48,889 nucleotides of DNA from NCBI GenBank assembly GCA_016188045.1, contig JACPIM010000016.1, forward strand, positions 1-48,889, written 5' to 3'. Below, piece by piece: positions 17,120-24,546 of this stretch (its first letter is position 1; every line of letters begins with the position of its first letter). The DNA comes from Candidatus Woesearchaeota archaeon (GTDB taxonomy: Archaea; Nanobdellota; Nanobdellia; SCGC-AAA011-G17; JACPIM01). Below the pieces are notes generated by a model. The model made no database searches. It worked only from the letters and a program-made list of their open reading frames with translations, and was not told where the DNA came from. The position numbers and the translations under genes are program-made.

Positions 17120-17174
17120 GTTTTTTCATTTTCCGCCAACGCTTTTCAAAAGTGTTGTCCAAAGAAAAGCTTAT
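17120..17174. repeat. Hairpin-rich spacer between divergent pilin genes
   Basis: Holds an AACGCTTTT/AAAAGTGTT near-palindrome (17138-17156) and TCCAAAGAAAAGCTTAT (17158-17174). That last 17-base string recurs exactly at 37611-37627 inside the tRNA-Asp-like intron. It lies next to the promoter of the major pilin gene. Confidence 0.45.
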
Positions 17175-17179
17175 ATATT
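17170..17179 (+). promoter_or_regulatory. TATA box of the major pilin gene
   Basis: CTTATATATT lies about 56 bases upstream of the ATG at 17231, giving a leader of about 30 bases that contains the GAGGTGA ribosome site. Confidence 0.4.
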
Positions 17180-17230
17180 AGTAAAATCAAATTAAATACA
17201 TAAAATAATTATTAAACGCGAGGTGATTTG

Positions 17231-17686
17231 ATGAAAAGAGGACAAGCAGCTATGGAGTTCTTAATGACTTACGGCTGGGCTATTCTTGTAGTTCTAATTG
17301 CAATAGGCGCATTAGCTTATTTTGGTGTTTTAAACCCAAGCAGATTTTTACCAAGAAGTTGTACGCTAATGCCAGGTTTAGATTGTAATGACTTTAAAGT
17401 ACAAGCCTCAGATAACACAGTTCATATATTCATAAGAAATGGAATTGGTGATAGTATTGATTTTAGTGCTTTAAATATTGATGTTGACGGTACAACATGT
17501 ACTGCAATAAATCCAGCATCAATTAATGACGGAGCGTTGTCTCCAGAACTAACAGTAACATGTGGTGATGCTTTAGTAGGTGCAGTAGGAACAAGATTTA
17601 GAGGTTCAGTAACTGGAACTTACACAATAGGAACAAGCACTGTAACCCATACATTAACAGGACAAATAGTTTCACCTGTAGAATAA
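17231..17686 (+). CDS. Probable major pilin
   Basis: 151 residues from the ATG at 17231, chosen because GAGGTGA lies five bases before it. The leader KRGQAAMEFLMTYGW and the helix AILVVLIAIGALAYFGVL match the abundant pilin style of Pacearchaeota/Woesearchaeota, with cleavage expected between Gly and Gln. The mature domain is a small beta-rich fold with four cysteines and many Thr and Ser. It is transcribed away from the assembly operon, has its own strong ribosome site and is followed by T-rich DNA, all fitting a highly expressed filament subunit. Confidence 0.85.
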   Translation: MKRGQAAMEFLMTYGWAILVVLIAIGALAYFGVLNPSRFLPRSCTLMPGLDCNDFKVQASDNTVHIFIRNGIGDSIDFSALNIDVDGTTCTAINPASINDGALSPELTVTCGDALVGAVGTRFRGSVTGTYTIGTSTVTHTLTGQIVSPVE

Positions 17687-17725
17687 ATTTTTTTATTTTT
17701 TAACTTTATTTCTTTTTTTATTAAT
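17687..17725 (+). terminator. T-rich terminator after the major pilin gene
   Basis: Runs of T (seven, six and seven) follow the stop codon with no strong stem, as in archaeal oligo-T termination. Confidence 0.45.
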
Positions 17726-17808
17726 GTTTACTAATTAGAAACTAAAGGGGCATTTATTTATATTCTACAACAACAATACTTAAAAACTCAAATATTTTTA
17801 AAAGAAAG

Positions 17809-18048
17809 ATGGCAGAATACTCTCAAGCATTATGTCAATATTTAGGACAAATTGAGCTAAAAGCATCTCAATCTGGGGATTCTTTTGCACGTTATCTATG
17901 TTTTTATGATGCTTTAGACTCACTAGCCTGTAAAGGGTTATCAGAAGAAGATTCAAGATTAGCAAGAGACATTCTTAGGAATAGAGCAAGAGAAACAAAG
18001 CCGTGGAATATTGGTAGCGCATCTGGAGAAGCCGGAGAAGCGGATTAA
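17809..18048 (+). CDS. Hypothetical small acidic protein
   Basis: 79 residues, unrecognised. It is mostly helical (AEYSQALCQYLGQIELKAS, then a second helix around EEDSRLARDILRNRAR) and ends in an acidic GEAGEAD tail. A TATA-like CTTAAAAA is centred 26.5 bases before the ATG, consistent with a leaderless transcript. It stands alone between the pilin gene and a broken convergent gene. Confidence 0.6.
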   Translation: MAEYSQALCQYLGQIELKASQSGDSFARYLCFYDALDSLACKGLSEEDSRLARDILRNRARETKPWNIGSASGEAGEAD

Positions 18049-18057
18049 AATAAAAAA

Positions 18058-18431
18058 CTACACCTCGCTAAAGAACTTAACTGCAAAATCACAAAAAGCA
18101 ATAATAACATTTTTATCCAAATTAAATTCATCCCTGCTACCTAAATATTTTCTATCTTCTGGAGTTATTTTTTCTCCAACTCTTAATTCTTGATAAGTAA
18201 CACATTTAATATGTTTCTTTGAAACAAGAATAAAATAACAGTTTTCAAAAGAATTCTCCCCTTTATCATCCCTTCTTTGTATTTGCTCTCTCGTTTAGAT
18301 AATCCATTCTGTTCTTCAAAATTATCACTTTGATGGATTCGGCATAATGGTTGACTATATCTTATCATAGAATATTTATATTCTTCAGGTAATATTTCTT
18401 TTCCACATTCTTTACAATAAAACCCCAACAC
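18058..18431 (-). pseudogene. Frameshifted zinc-ribbon protein gene
   Basis: The reading frame starts at GTG 18431 behind TTGGTGA and encodes CKECGKEILPEEYKY, a zinc-ribbon-like Cys pair with a later C and H. After residue 47 it shifts at a GAGAGAG tract (18286-18292). Removing one GA unit joins it to a second open frame (SFENCYFILVSKKHIK ... LGSRDEFNLDKNVII) that ends at TAG 18058. The joined protein would have about 122 residues. As written, the first frame ends early in unrelated sequence. It may be a true pseudogene, a phase-variable tract or a sequencing error. Confidence 0.6.
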
Positions 18432-18479
18432 AAATCACCAAGAAATATATTAAGTAATAACTATATAAACTATTTTATT

Positions 18480-19178
18480 TCAAAAAACAACCGTCTTCTT
18501 ACTAACCTTTATTCCATTATCGCCTAAAACCAATTCAAAAGTCTTCTCAGGTATTTTAGTTCCCCTCATTTTCAAAATCTCAATTCCTCTGATTCTTTCA
18601 TCTTTGCTTCTTATATGATAAAGTAAGATTATGCTGTCAACTTCAAATTCCAAAGCAGCAGACATTACAGATTCATGGTCAACAGATCTTGCCTGTGAAG
18701 TCACAACCGCAGTGCAATTCCATTTACCGATTAAATCAAATAGAGACAAAGCAGCCTCTTTTTTAGTTAATTCATCCTCATACAATAAAGAAAAACTAGT
18801 TATAGAATCTATCACAATTCTTTTAGCTTTCAACTTCTCAACCATGGCATCAACCATACCGCCGCCTTCAACTAAAATTTTCTTAACCTGTTCAGGGCTG
18901 TATTCTAAAAACCTAAACAATCCTTTCTCTTCATATTTTTTTAAATCCCAGCCTATAGACAGCATATCGTCATACATCTTATCTTTTTTTTCCTCAAAAG
19001 TTATATAGATCCCGCACTCACCTTTTTTACAGCCCTCCATTAAAAAGTGCATTCCAAATATTGTTTTTCCGCTTCCAGGTTCACCAGCAATTAAATTAAC
19101 AGAATTTCTTTTAAAACCGCCCTGCATTAAAGGATCTAGTCCAGGAACTCCTGAAGATATCCTAGCTTCTTTTACCAT
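18480..19178 (-). CDS. KaiC-like RecA-family ATPase
   Basis: 232 residues from the ATG at 19178; a TTG four codons earlier is weaker. Walker A GEPGSGKT is at 32-39 and the Walker B region RIVIDSITSF near 115. The VPGLDPLMQGGF entry motif and FLMEGCKKGE match single-domain KaiC-type ATPases common in archaea, which couple ATP to signalling or DNA-related tasks. It overlaps the upstream paralogue by 17 bases, so the two probably act as a hetero-oligomer. No output domain is present. The exact partner process is unknown. Confidence 0.85.
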   Translation of the reverse strand: MVKEARISSGVPGLDPLMQGGFKRNSVNLIAGEPGSGKTIFGMHFLMEGCKKGECGIYITFEEKKDKMYDDMLSIGWDLKKYEEKGLFRFLEYSPEQVKKILVEGGGMVDAMVEKLKAKRIVIDSITSFSLLYEDELTKKEAALSLFDLIGKWNCTAVVTSQARSVDHESVMSAALEFEVDSIILLYHIRSKDERIRGIEILKMRGTKIPEKTFELVLGDNGIKVSKKTVVF

Positions 19179-19884
19179 TTTTACTTCCAAAGTCAGTTTC
19201 TTTTTCTAATAACACAAAAGGTATCTCATCAGGATAAACAAACATTCCTCCTTCTTTAATAATTAATGGATAAATATCAATTGAATGATCCTGTCCCCTC
19301 ATCTTGACAACTTGTATGCATCTTTCATATCTATTGTTTTTCCTGACTTTTAATAGTCTTATGACTCCATCAAACAAGTATTCTTCTGGCTGATACCCGT
19401 TTATATCCACTGAAGTAAAATCTTCCTCAGAAATGGCAACTAACAAAACTTTTCTCATGGAATTTATTAAATCCAGTATCTCTTTCCTGTAATTTAATTC
19501 ATTTCCCCATGTAGAAAATTTGAATATAGTTAAAGAATCAATAGCAACTCTTTTAATTTTATTCCTCTCAATTATATCCAGAGGGGTTGCAATAGAGACT
19601 AGTTTCTTTAAACTAATTGTTTGGCTTACTAAGAACACTTTTTTTTCTTTTTCATATTTTTCTAAATTCATACCTAAAGTTTTAGCATATGCCCTAACAT
19701 CATCTAAATCTTCGGTAGTGATAAATAATCCTTTCTCACCATTTTTAGCTCCGTCAATTATGAAATTTAAAGCAAGAACCGTTTTACCTGAACCAGGAGC
19801 ACCCTTAATTAAGACAGAAGCGTTTTCTCTAAAGCCACCCTTTAATATCTTGTCTAATCCTGGAACCCCTGTTTTCATTAACAT
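19162..19884 (-). CDS. KaiC-like RecA-family ATPase
   Basis: 240 residues. Walker A GAPGSGKT is at 28-35, preceded by the VPGLDKILKGGF entry motif. The Walker B region KRVAIDSLTIF lies near 122. It resembles the gene that follows but differs enough to be an ancient duplicate. The start has ATG at 19884 and another at 19878 with a T-rich, likely leaderless promoter region upstream. A third, degenerate relative lies at 21914-22468. Confidence 0.85.
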   Translation of the reverse strand: MLMKTGVPGLDKILKGGFRENASVLIKGAPGSGKTVLALNFIIDGAKNGEKGLFITTEDLDDVRAYAKTLGMNLEKYEKEKKVFLVSQTISLKKLVSIATPLDIIERNKIKRVAIDSLTIFKFSTWGNELNYRKEILDLINSMRKVLLVAISEEDFTSVDINGYQPEEYLFDGVIRLLKVRKNNRYERCIQVVKMRGQDHSIDIYPLIIKEGGMFVYPDEIPFVLLEKETDFGSKNGKRS

Positions 19885-20197
19885 ATAATAATATTAAAAA
19901 ATACAACTATAAAAACCTTGCTTTTTATTCACTTTCCGAGGCGCCGCCTTTAAGAGAAAGCTTTAAATATTAAAAGACGATTATTTTAAAAAAGGAGGAG
20001 AGGTTATGAATAATTATTTTCTAAATCTTGCTAAAAAGGAATAGAAAACATTTATGAATTTTACAATCTATTTTAGGTAACATCTACCAAATTTAATTTG
20101 TAAAAAATCATTGAATTTAAGATGCTTTTTCTATAGGCGAAAGATTTATAAATCTACCAAAGTTATATATATTAGTAACTTTAGTGACTTATATAAA
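19885..20197. other. Divergent intergenic region with a possible leader peptide
   Basis: The region separates the KaiC-like genes from the AbiE module. It holds a GGCGCC-centred G+C patch (19938-19952), a TTTAAATATTAAA box, and then AAAGGAGGAGAGG followed by a 12-codon frame (20006-20044, MNNYFLNLAKKE). A TATA-like TTTATAAA at 20154-20161 probably serves the AbiEii gene. Confidence 0.4.
20006..20044 (+). CDS. Possible 12-residue leader peptide
   Basis: ATG with one of the strongest ribosome sites in the window (AAAGGAGGAGAGG) opens a frame of 12 codons, MNNYFLNLAKKE, ending in TAG. It could be a leader peptide, a remnant or chance. Confidence 0.2.
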   Translation: MNNYFLNLAKKE

Positions 20198-20842
20198 ATG
20201 GCTGAAATACCAATAATACTAAAGCTAAGGAAACGGGCACAGAAAGATGTAGCTAGTGCTCAAGATAAAATTGTTGAGGAGATTTTCAAGATTTTTGGTA
20301 AGACGGCAGTATTGCATGGCGGGACAGGTATTTGGAGATGTTACAGTGGAAATAGGTTCTCAGAAGATGTTGATGTTTATATACCGAAGAATTTAAACAA
20401 GCTTAATTTGGTTTTTGAAAATTTAAAAAAATTAGGATTCATTATTGAAAAGAAGAAAATCGAAGAAAATATTTTACACTCAAGTTTGAAGTTAGATGGA
20501 ACAATTGTTAAATTTGAGGCATTTTTTAAAGAAATAAAAGGCGAATTAAAAGAATACAAGAAAATAGATGGAAATATTATTACTATTTATACTTTGATTC
20601 CAGAGGAACTCATAAGGGAGAAAATAAATGCTTATCAAAATAGAAGAAAAATAAGGGATCTTTATGATATATTCTTCTTATTGAGGTATACTAAAAATAA
20701 GGGAGAAGTTTCAGATGAATTAAAGAAATTTATTAAGAACTTCAGGAGTCCGACAGATGAAAAAGAGATCCATAGTTTGATTATTGAGGGCATCGTGCCT
20801 GATGTTGAAGGAATGCTGAATTACATAGAAAGGGAGATTTGA
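20198..20842 (+). CDS. AbiEii-type nucleotidyltransferase toxin
   Basis: 214 residues from the ATG at 20198; an earlier in-frame ATG would add 29 residues of unlikely sequence. HGGTGIWR (40-47) and FSEDVDVY (54-61) form the GGT..R/SEDVD signature of the AbiEii nucleotidyltransferase family, whose characterised members inactivate tRNA or other targets in type IV toxin-antitoxin systems. IREKINAYQNRRKIRDLYD near 165 is the second conserved block. Its stop lies two bases before the antitoxin start. The toxin comes first here, the reverse of the common order. Confidence 0.85.
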   Translation: MAEIPIILKLRKRAQKDVASAQDKIVEEIFKIFGKTAVLHGGTGIWRCYSGNRFSEDVDVYIPKNLNKLNLVFENLKKLGFIIEKKKIEENILHSSLKLDGTIVKFEAFFKEIKGELKEYKKIDGNIITIYTLIPEELIREKINAYQNRRKIRDLYDIFFLLRYTKNKGEVSDELKKFIKNFRSPTDEKEIHSLIIEGIVPDVEGMLNYIEREI

Positions 20843-20844
20843 GC

Positions 20845-21435
20845 ATGGGGAAGAAAAAGTATCTAGACAAAATAGAAAGTTTATTTGAAAAGAGCCCAGT
20901 AGTTACTTTTAATTCGATTAAAATGATAGTTAAAGATAAAAAAAATATTAAACAATACACAAAACAGATAATTCGGAATTTAATTAAGCAGAACAAAATA
21001 AAGAAGATAACAAAAGGATTCTATACTACCCATGAAGATCCTTCTTTGGCTGTTTTTTGTTTTTCTGGATATCTGGGAGTCCAGAATGCAATGAGCTTTC
21101 ATAATCTTTGGGAGCAAGAAACAGTGCCAGTAATAATTACCGCGAGAAGAGTTAGGTCTGGAAGACGAGTAGTATTCGGGGCGAATGTTGTAATTAAAAA
21201 AATAAATAAAAAATATCTTTTTGGCTTTGAATATTACAAAGACGGGGATTTTTATTTTCCATATTCAGACATAGAGAAGACATTCATAGATATGATTTAT
21301 TTTAGGCAGCCTTTGGATAAAGAGACCATTCTAGAATTCAAAAAAATGATAGATAAAAAGAAATTAAAATTATATTTGAAGAAATATCCAAAAAAATTCA
21401 TGAAAAAAATAGATAATATTTCAAAATTTGAATAA
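20845..21435 (+). CDS. AbiEi-type antitoxin
   Basis: 196 residues from the ATG at 20845, with AGGGAG upstream. The N-terminus is a winged helix (FNSIKMIVKDKKNIKQY ... KITKGFY), followed by the AbiEi C-terminal region with AVFCFSGYLGVQNAMSFHNL and FPYSDIEKTFIDMIYF. Such antitoxins repress their own operon and block the toxin without stable binding. The very basic C-terminus (KKLKLYLKKYPKKFMKK) is typical. It is coupled to the preceding toxin gene. Confidence 0.83.
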   Translation: MGKKKYLDKIESLFEKSPVVTFNSIKMIVKDKKNIKQYTKQIIRNLIKQNKIKKITKGFYTTHEDPSLAVFCFSGYLGVQNAMSFHNLWEQETVPVIITARRVRSGRRVVFGANVVIKKINKKYLFGFEYYKDGDFYFPYSDIEKTFIDMIYFRQPLDKETILEFKKMIDKKKLKLYLKKYPKKFMKKIDNISKFE

Positions 21436-21614
21436 AATTTTACAAAAGTCTTTATTTCGGATAGTTAACCTAATCATAAGACTATGCCTTTATTAATTAG
21501 CATATTTTTAGACCAATTTTTTAAATAAAAAGTTTTAAAAACAAGCAGAACTTAGGTAAATAAGGAAAAAATGATTTAGTTAGGCAAGTAAAAAAGTTTG
21601 TTGGGTGATTTAAA

Positions 21615-21704
21615 ATGAAAACAGATTGGACTAATGTTGCTTTTTGGATTTTGATAGCATTAATAATTATCTTATTAATTGCTTCATTTTTTAAAGGAGG
21701 GTAG
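21615..21704 (+). CDS. 29-residue single-pass membrane peptide
   Basis: ATG at 21615 follows GGTGATTT, the same leader style as the pilin gene. The peptide MKTDWTNVAFW continues into one membrane helix (ILIALIIILLIASFF) and stops at TAG 21702-21704, with the next ATG directly after it. Its last codons AAAGGAGGG serve as ribosome site for that next gene, which strongly supports a real operon. Confidence 0.65.
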   Translation: MKTDWTNVAFWILIALIIILLIASFFKGG

Positions 21705-21917
21705 ATGAAATTACAAGATATAATACTGTGGATAGTTGTATTGTTAACAATAATTGTTGTCTTATGGTATATTTTTGGAAACAGTCCCAGTTTCGAGCAG
21801 GCGATTCTTGTTCTGTTGCTTGGACTTTCAATAACTACCCTAGTTAAATTGAGGGTTCTTGAAACTCGCTTTAATTTTTTAGCTAGAGATTTTCGAGAAC
21901 ATTCTAAGAAAAGATGA
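21705..21917 (+). CDS. Small two-helix membrane protein
   Basis: 70 residues with two membrane helices (about 6-24 and 33-47) joined by a short FGNSPSFEQ loop and ending in a basic tail (ARDFREHSKKR). It starts immediately after the micro-gene stop and ends with a four-base overlap into the next gene. The family is unknown to me; small two-helix proteins of this kind are common in DPANN genomes. Confidence 0.75.
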   Translation: MKLQDIILWIVVLLTIIVVLWYIFGNSPSFEQAILVLLLGLSITTLVKLRVLETRFNFLARDFREHSKKR

Positions 21918-22468
21918 AAAAAGAGGATTTAGGTAAACTAAAGAGTCTAAATCAAAACGTTGTTTTAGCAACAGTTTCTGCAAAAAACTATCAAAAGACA
22001 AATAATAAACTAATAAGGTATCTAACTCAAAAGGTAAACATTCCGGGAGTTTATGTAACTTTAAATAAACCATATGAAACTGTTTCTAATATATTTAATA
22101 AAGAAAAAATTGACACAAGATTAATAATTTTCATAGATGCAATTACAAAAACAACTAATGAAAAAATTAAAAAAACAAAAAACTGTTTATTTATAGGAAC
22201 TCCAGAAAATTTAAGTGATATCTCAATTTCAATGGATCAAGCAGTTACTTCTTTGCCTGGAAAGGAAAAATTTCTATTCTTTGACAGTTTAAACACATTG
22301 TTAATGTATAATGATGTAACTACAGTAGCAAGATTCATTCATTTTTTATCGGGAAAAATGCGTGCATGGAAAGTTACAGGGATCATAATATCGTTACAAA
22401 AAAAGGGTAACGAAGATTTAATTAATGAATTATTACAATTTTGTGATATAAGATTGGATTTCAAATGA
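21914..22468 (+). CDS. Degenerate RecA/KaiC-like protein without Walker A
   Basis: 184 residues. The order of segments (VVLATVSAKNYQKTNNKLIR, GVYVTLNKPYE, RLIIFIDAITK, FLFFDSLNTLLMY, GIIISLQKKG) follows the strand pattern of KaiC-type ATPases: the FFDSLNTLL block aligns with Walker B and the following helix. The position expected for Walker A has no GxxGxGK. It is probably an inactive relative that binds membrane partners or a signalling protein. It overlaps both neighbours by four bases. Confidence 0.6.
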   Translation: MKKEDLGKLKSLNQNVVLATVSAKNYQKTNNKLIRYLTQKVNIPGVYVTLNKPYETVSNIFNKEKIDTRLIIFIDAITKTTNEKIKKTKNCLFIGTPENLSDISISMDQAVTSLPGKEKFLFFDSLNTLLMYNDVTTVARFIHFLSGKMRAWKVTGIIISLQKKGNEDLINELLQFCDIRLDFK

Positions 22469-22905
22469 CAAAAAAACAAACATTAGATATTAAAAGCATA
22501 TTAGTATTCATTGCAATAATCGTAGCTATATATCTTTTATCTTCTATTAGTAAATCATTAGAGATAACAGTGGGTGCTTTTTCATTAAGCATAGGAGTAC
22601 TGGCAATAATCTGGACTTTAATAGCAAAATACAGCTTATCGCCAAAATCAACATTAAGATTATTCACAAATAGTTTTTTAGCCTGTTTAATAGCATTAAT
22701 AGCTTTATCTTTCATAAAATTAATAGCGTTTATGACAGTATATTCAAGAAATTTGATTTACATAGAATATATATTAACCACAATCGTGTATTTATTTTTC
22801 TTAATCTCAGCGTATTATATTTTATCAATAGGAAAACAATTTGGTTTCCAGTCAAAAGCAGCAGAGATAAAAAAGATAATAGAAAAAAAGAATCATAAAA
22901 AATGA
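22465..22905 (+). CDS. Four-helix membrane protein
   Basis: 146 residues with four predicted membrane helices (about 11-27, 36-56, 68-88, 99-120) and a Lys-rich cytoplasmic tail (KKIIEKKNHKK). No known motif was seen. It sits between the degenerate KaiC-like gene and the half MFS gene with four-base overlaps on both sides, so its job is likely shared with them. Confidence 0.72.
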   Translation: MTKKQTLDIKSILVFIAIIVAIYLLSSISKSLEITVGAFSLSIGVLAIIWTLIAKYSLSPKSTLRLFTNSFLACLIALIALSFIKLIAFMTVYSRNLIYIEYILTTIVYLFFLISAYYILSIGKQFGFQSKAAEIKKIIEKKNHKK

Positions 22906-23531
22906 ATAATACCATTAAATTATTGATGATATCTGATATATTTATCATTACGGGTTTTGGTTTAATTGATCCAATTTTAGCTATTTTTATCAAAGATAAC
23001 TTAATAGACGGAACAATTTTCGCAGCAGGTTTATCAACAACTCTATTTTTAGTTACAAAATCAATTATACAATTGCCATTTTCAAGATATGTTGATTCCC
23101 ATGATGATAAAGTTCGTTTTTTAATAATTGGAACTTTATTAATTTCTTTTGTTCCGTTTATTTATATATTTGCAACTTCCATGAAATATATTTACCTAGC
23201 CCAGTTTATCCATGGTATAGGTTCTGGTTTAGCATTTCCAACCTGGTTAGGATTATGGAGTTCACATTTAGATAAAAAACATGAAAGCTTTGAATGGAGC
23301 TTATATTCCGCTATTGTAAGTATAGGAACCGCAATAGCAGGAGCTTCAGGAGCAGCAATAGCTCAATTTTTAAGTTTTAGAGTTAGTTTTTTTATAGTTT
23401 TCATAGCCTCATTAGTCGGTTCTTTTATTTTATTTGGCCTGGAAAGGAAAGAAGGGAAAAAGACTAAAGAAATAAAAATAATGCATTATCATCAGAAGAG
23501 AAAATCACATCATTTACATAAATATTCTTAA
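22902..23531 (+). CDS. Half-size MFS transporter
   Basis: 209 residues with six membrane helices, the size of one MFS half. DPILAIFIKDNL, the RYVDSHDDK loop (MFS motif A region) and GIGSGLAFPTWLGLWSSHLDKKH mark the N-terminal half of the superfamily. A complete transporter has twelve helices, so this either works as a dimer or is truncated. The C-terminus is His- and Lys-rich (MHYHQKRKSHHLHKYS). The stop codon falls inside a 22-base repeat that recurs 279 bases later. Confidence 0.72.
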   Translation: MNNTIKLLMISDIFIITGFGLIDPILAIFIKDNLIDGTIFAAGLSTTLFLVTKSIIQLPFSRYVDSHDDKVRFLIIGTLLISFVPFIYIFATSMKYIYLAQFIHGIGSGLAFPTWLGLWSSHLDKKHESFEWSLYSAIVSIGTAIAGASGAAIAQFLSFRVSFFIVFIASLVGSFILFGLERKEGKKTKEIKIMHYHQKRKSHHLHKYS

Positions 23532-23538
23532 AAAGACA
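23517..23538. repeat. 22-base direct repeat, copy 1
   Basis: CATAAATATTCTTAAAAAG followed by ACA spans the last codons of the MFS gene and recurs exactly at 23796-23817 in the same orientation, flanking the next small gene. Confidence 0.7.
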
Positions 23539-23571
23539 AGTTTTTAAACTGTTTTTTAAAAAAAAGAGAGT

Positions 23572-23781
23572 ATGGTATTTAAACCAGATAATGAAGTCAT
23601 GGAATTTTTAGATGAATTAATTGAATTTGATAGAGACGAGCCTGTAAAAACCAAGATATCATATAAAGAAATGTGGTTTGAATTTAATGAAATAAGGAAG
23701 CTAATCAATGAAAGAACTTTGTTAGGTGAGAGTCTTTATCTTATTATAGAAAGAATGTATGCACTAAGGGGAGATAGTTAA
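23572..23781 (+). CDS. Hypothetical small acidic protein
   Basis: 69 residues, largely helical, acidic N-terminus (PDNEVMEFLDELIEFDRDEP). Not recognised. TATA-like TTTTTAAA is centred 27.5 bases before the ATG, suggesting a leaderless transcript. It is bracketed by two exact 22-base direct repeats (23517-23538 and 23796-23817). Confidence 0.55.
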   Translation: MVFKPDNEVMEFLDELIEFDRDEPVKTKISYKEMWFEFNEIRKLINERTLLGESLYLIIERMYALRGDS

Positions 23782-23795
23782 GGAAAATTCATAAT

Positions 23796-23817
23796 CATAA
23801 ATATTCTTAAAAAGACA
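23796..23817. repeat. 22-base direct repeat, copy 2
   Basis: Exact second copy of the repeat at 23517-23538. It lies between the small acidic gene and the convergent PIN gene. Confidence 0.7.
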
Positions 23818-23820
23818 TGT

Positions 23821-24210
23821 TTATTCTATTTTCAGAAATTCACTTACAGAAACAATCTTGATCTTTCCAAATTCTTTTAACTTTTTAAGATGCTCGTCGC
23901 CAGAGATGATAAAATCAACATCAGCTTCAACAGCACATTCAAGTAGAATATTATCATCCATATCCTCCTTAATCACATCAAGTTTTGATTTCGTATCTAC
24001 AATAATAGCAATTTTGTAAATAATTTCCAAGAATTTATTTTTTTGCTTTTCTATGAATTTAAATTTTGGATAATTCATAACTCTTTTTAATTCTACTAAT
24101 TGTTTTACAGAAATAAACAAATCATGCTCTCTATTAATAATCTTTCTTAACAAATTTTTTGAATTTCCTTCCCAACCAATAGAAGAAATTAAATTATTTG
24201 TATCAAATAA
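23821..24210 (-). pseudogene. PIN-domain toxin without a start codon
   Basis: The open frame runs from just after the antitoxin TAG (24211-24213) and reads LFDTNNLISSIGWEG, the PIN active-site start, then the rest of a COG1569-like PIN domain ending SGDEHLKKLKEFGKIKI. There is no ATG, GTG or TTG before the catalytic Asp. The first possible start, TTG at 24153, would drop the DTN motif. Toxin and antitoxin lie in one frame split only by TAG. The intact relative at 25324-25722 overlaps its antitoxin by eight bases. Most likely a decayed toxin. Confidence 0.7.
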
Positions 24211-24480
24211 CTATCTTTTTCTTGCCCATTTAATTGCCCCTTCTACATCGCTTTCTTTTACTTTATTTTTCTTAAATTGAGATTCTATATCTTTTGCTAG
24301 AGATTCGAAATCCAATTTAACTTTAGGCATATCTACTTTCTTAAATAAAACCCCATTTTGTATTGGAAAAGCAACAAATCTTTCACCAGGACTTAAATTA
24401 GATGATTCTCTAATCTCTTGGGGTACAACCAATTGTCCTTTTTCAGACATTTTTACAAGTTCTATATCGTTTTCTTTCAT
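24211..24480 (-). CDS. AbrB-family antitoxin (VapB-like)
   Basis: 89 residues from the ATG at 24480, preceded by GGTGAT; a GTG three codons earlier overlaps that ribosome site. The swapped-hairpin DNA-binding motif is clear: MSEKGQLVVPQEIRESSNLSPG, then FVAFPIQNGVLFKK. The C-terminal helical part (SLAKDIESQFKKNKV ... AIKWARKR) would wrap the PIN toxin. Its toxin gene next door appears broken, so it may now be a solitary regulator. Confidence 0.82.
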   Translation of the reverse strand: MKENDIELVKMSEKGQLVVPQEIRESSNLSPGERFVAFPIQNGVLFKKVDMPKVKLDFESLAKDIESQFKKNKVKESDVEGAIKWARKR

Positions 24481-24546
24481 TTCTATCACCAGTTTAATAG
24501 TTAAACAGTTGAACTATTTAAATCTTTCTATGTATTAACACTAGTA

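Noticed and set aside
18286-18292. Programmed ribosomal frameshifting at the GA tract
   Set aside because: GAGAGAG is not a known slippery heptamer and no following structure is obvious, so mutation or tract variation is favoured.
24211-24213. Pyrrolysine read-through of the TAG between antitoxin and toxin
   Set aside because: No pyrrolysine genes are visible here. The neighbouring intact pair shows a normal overlap, so loss of the start codon is simpler.
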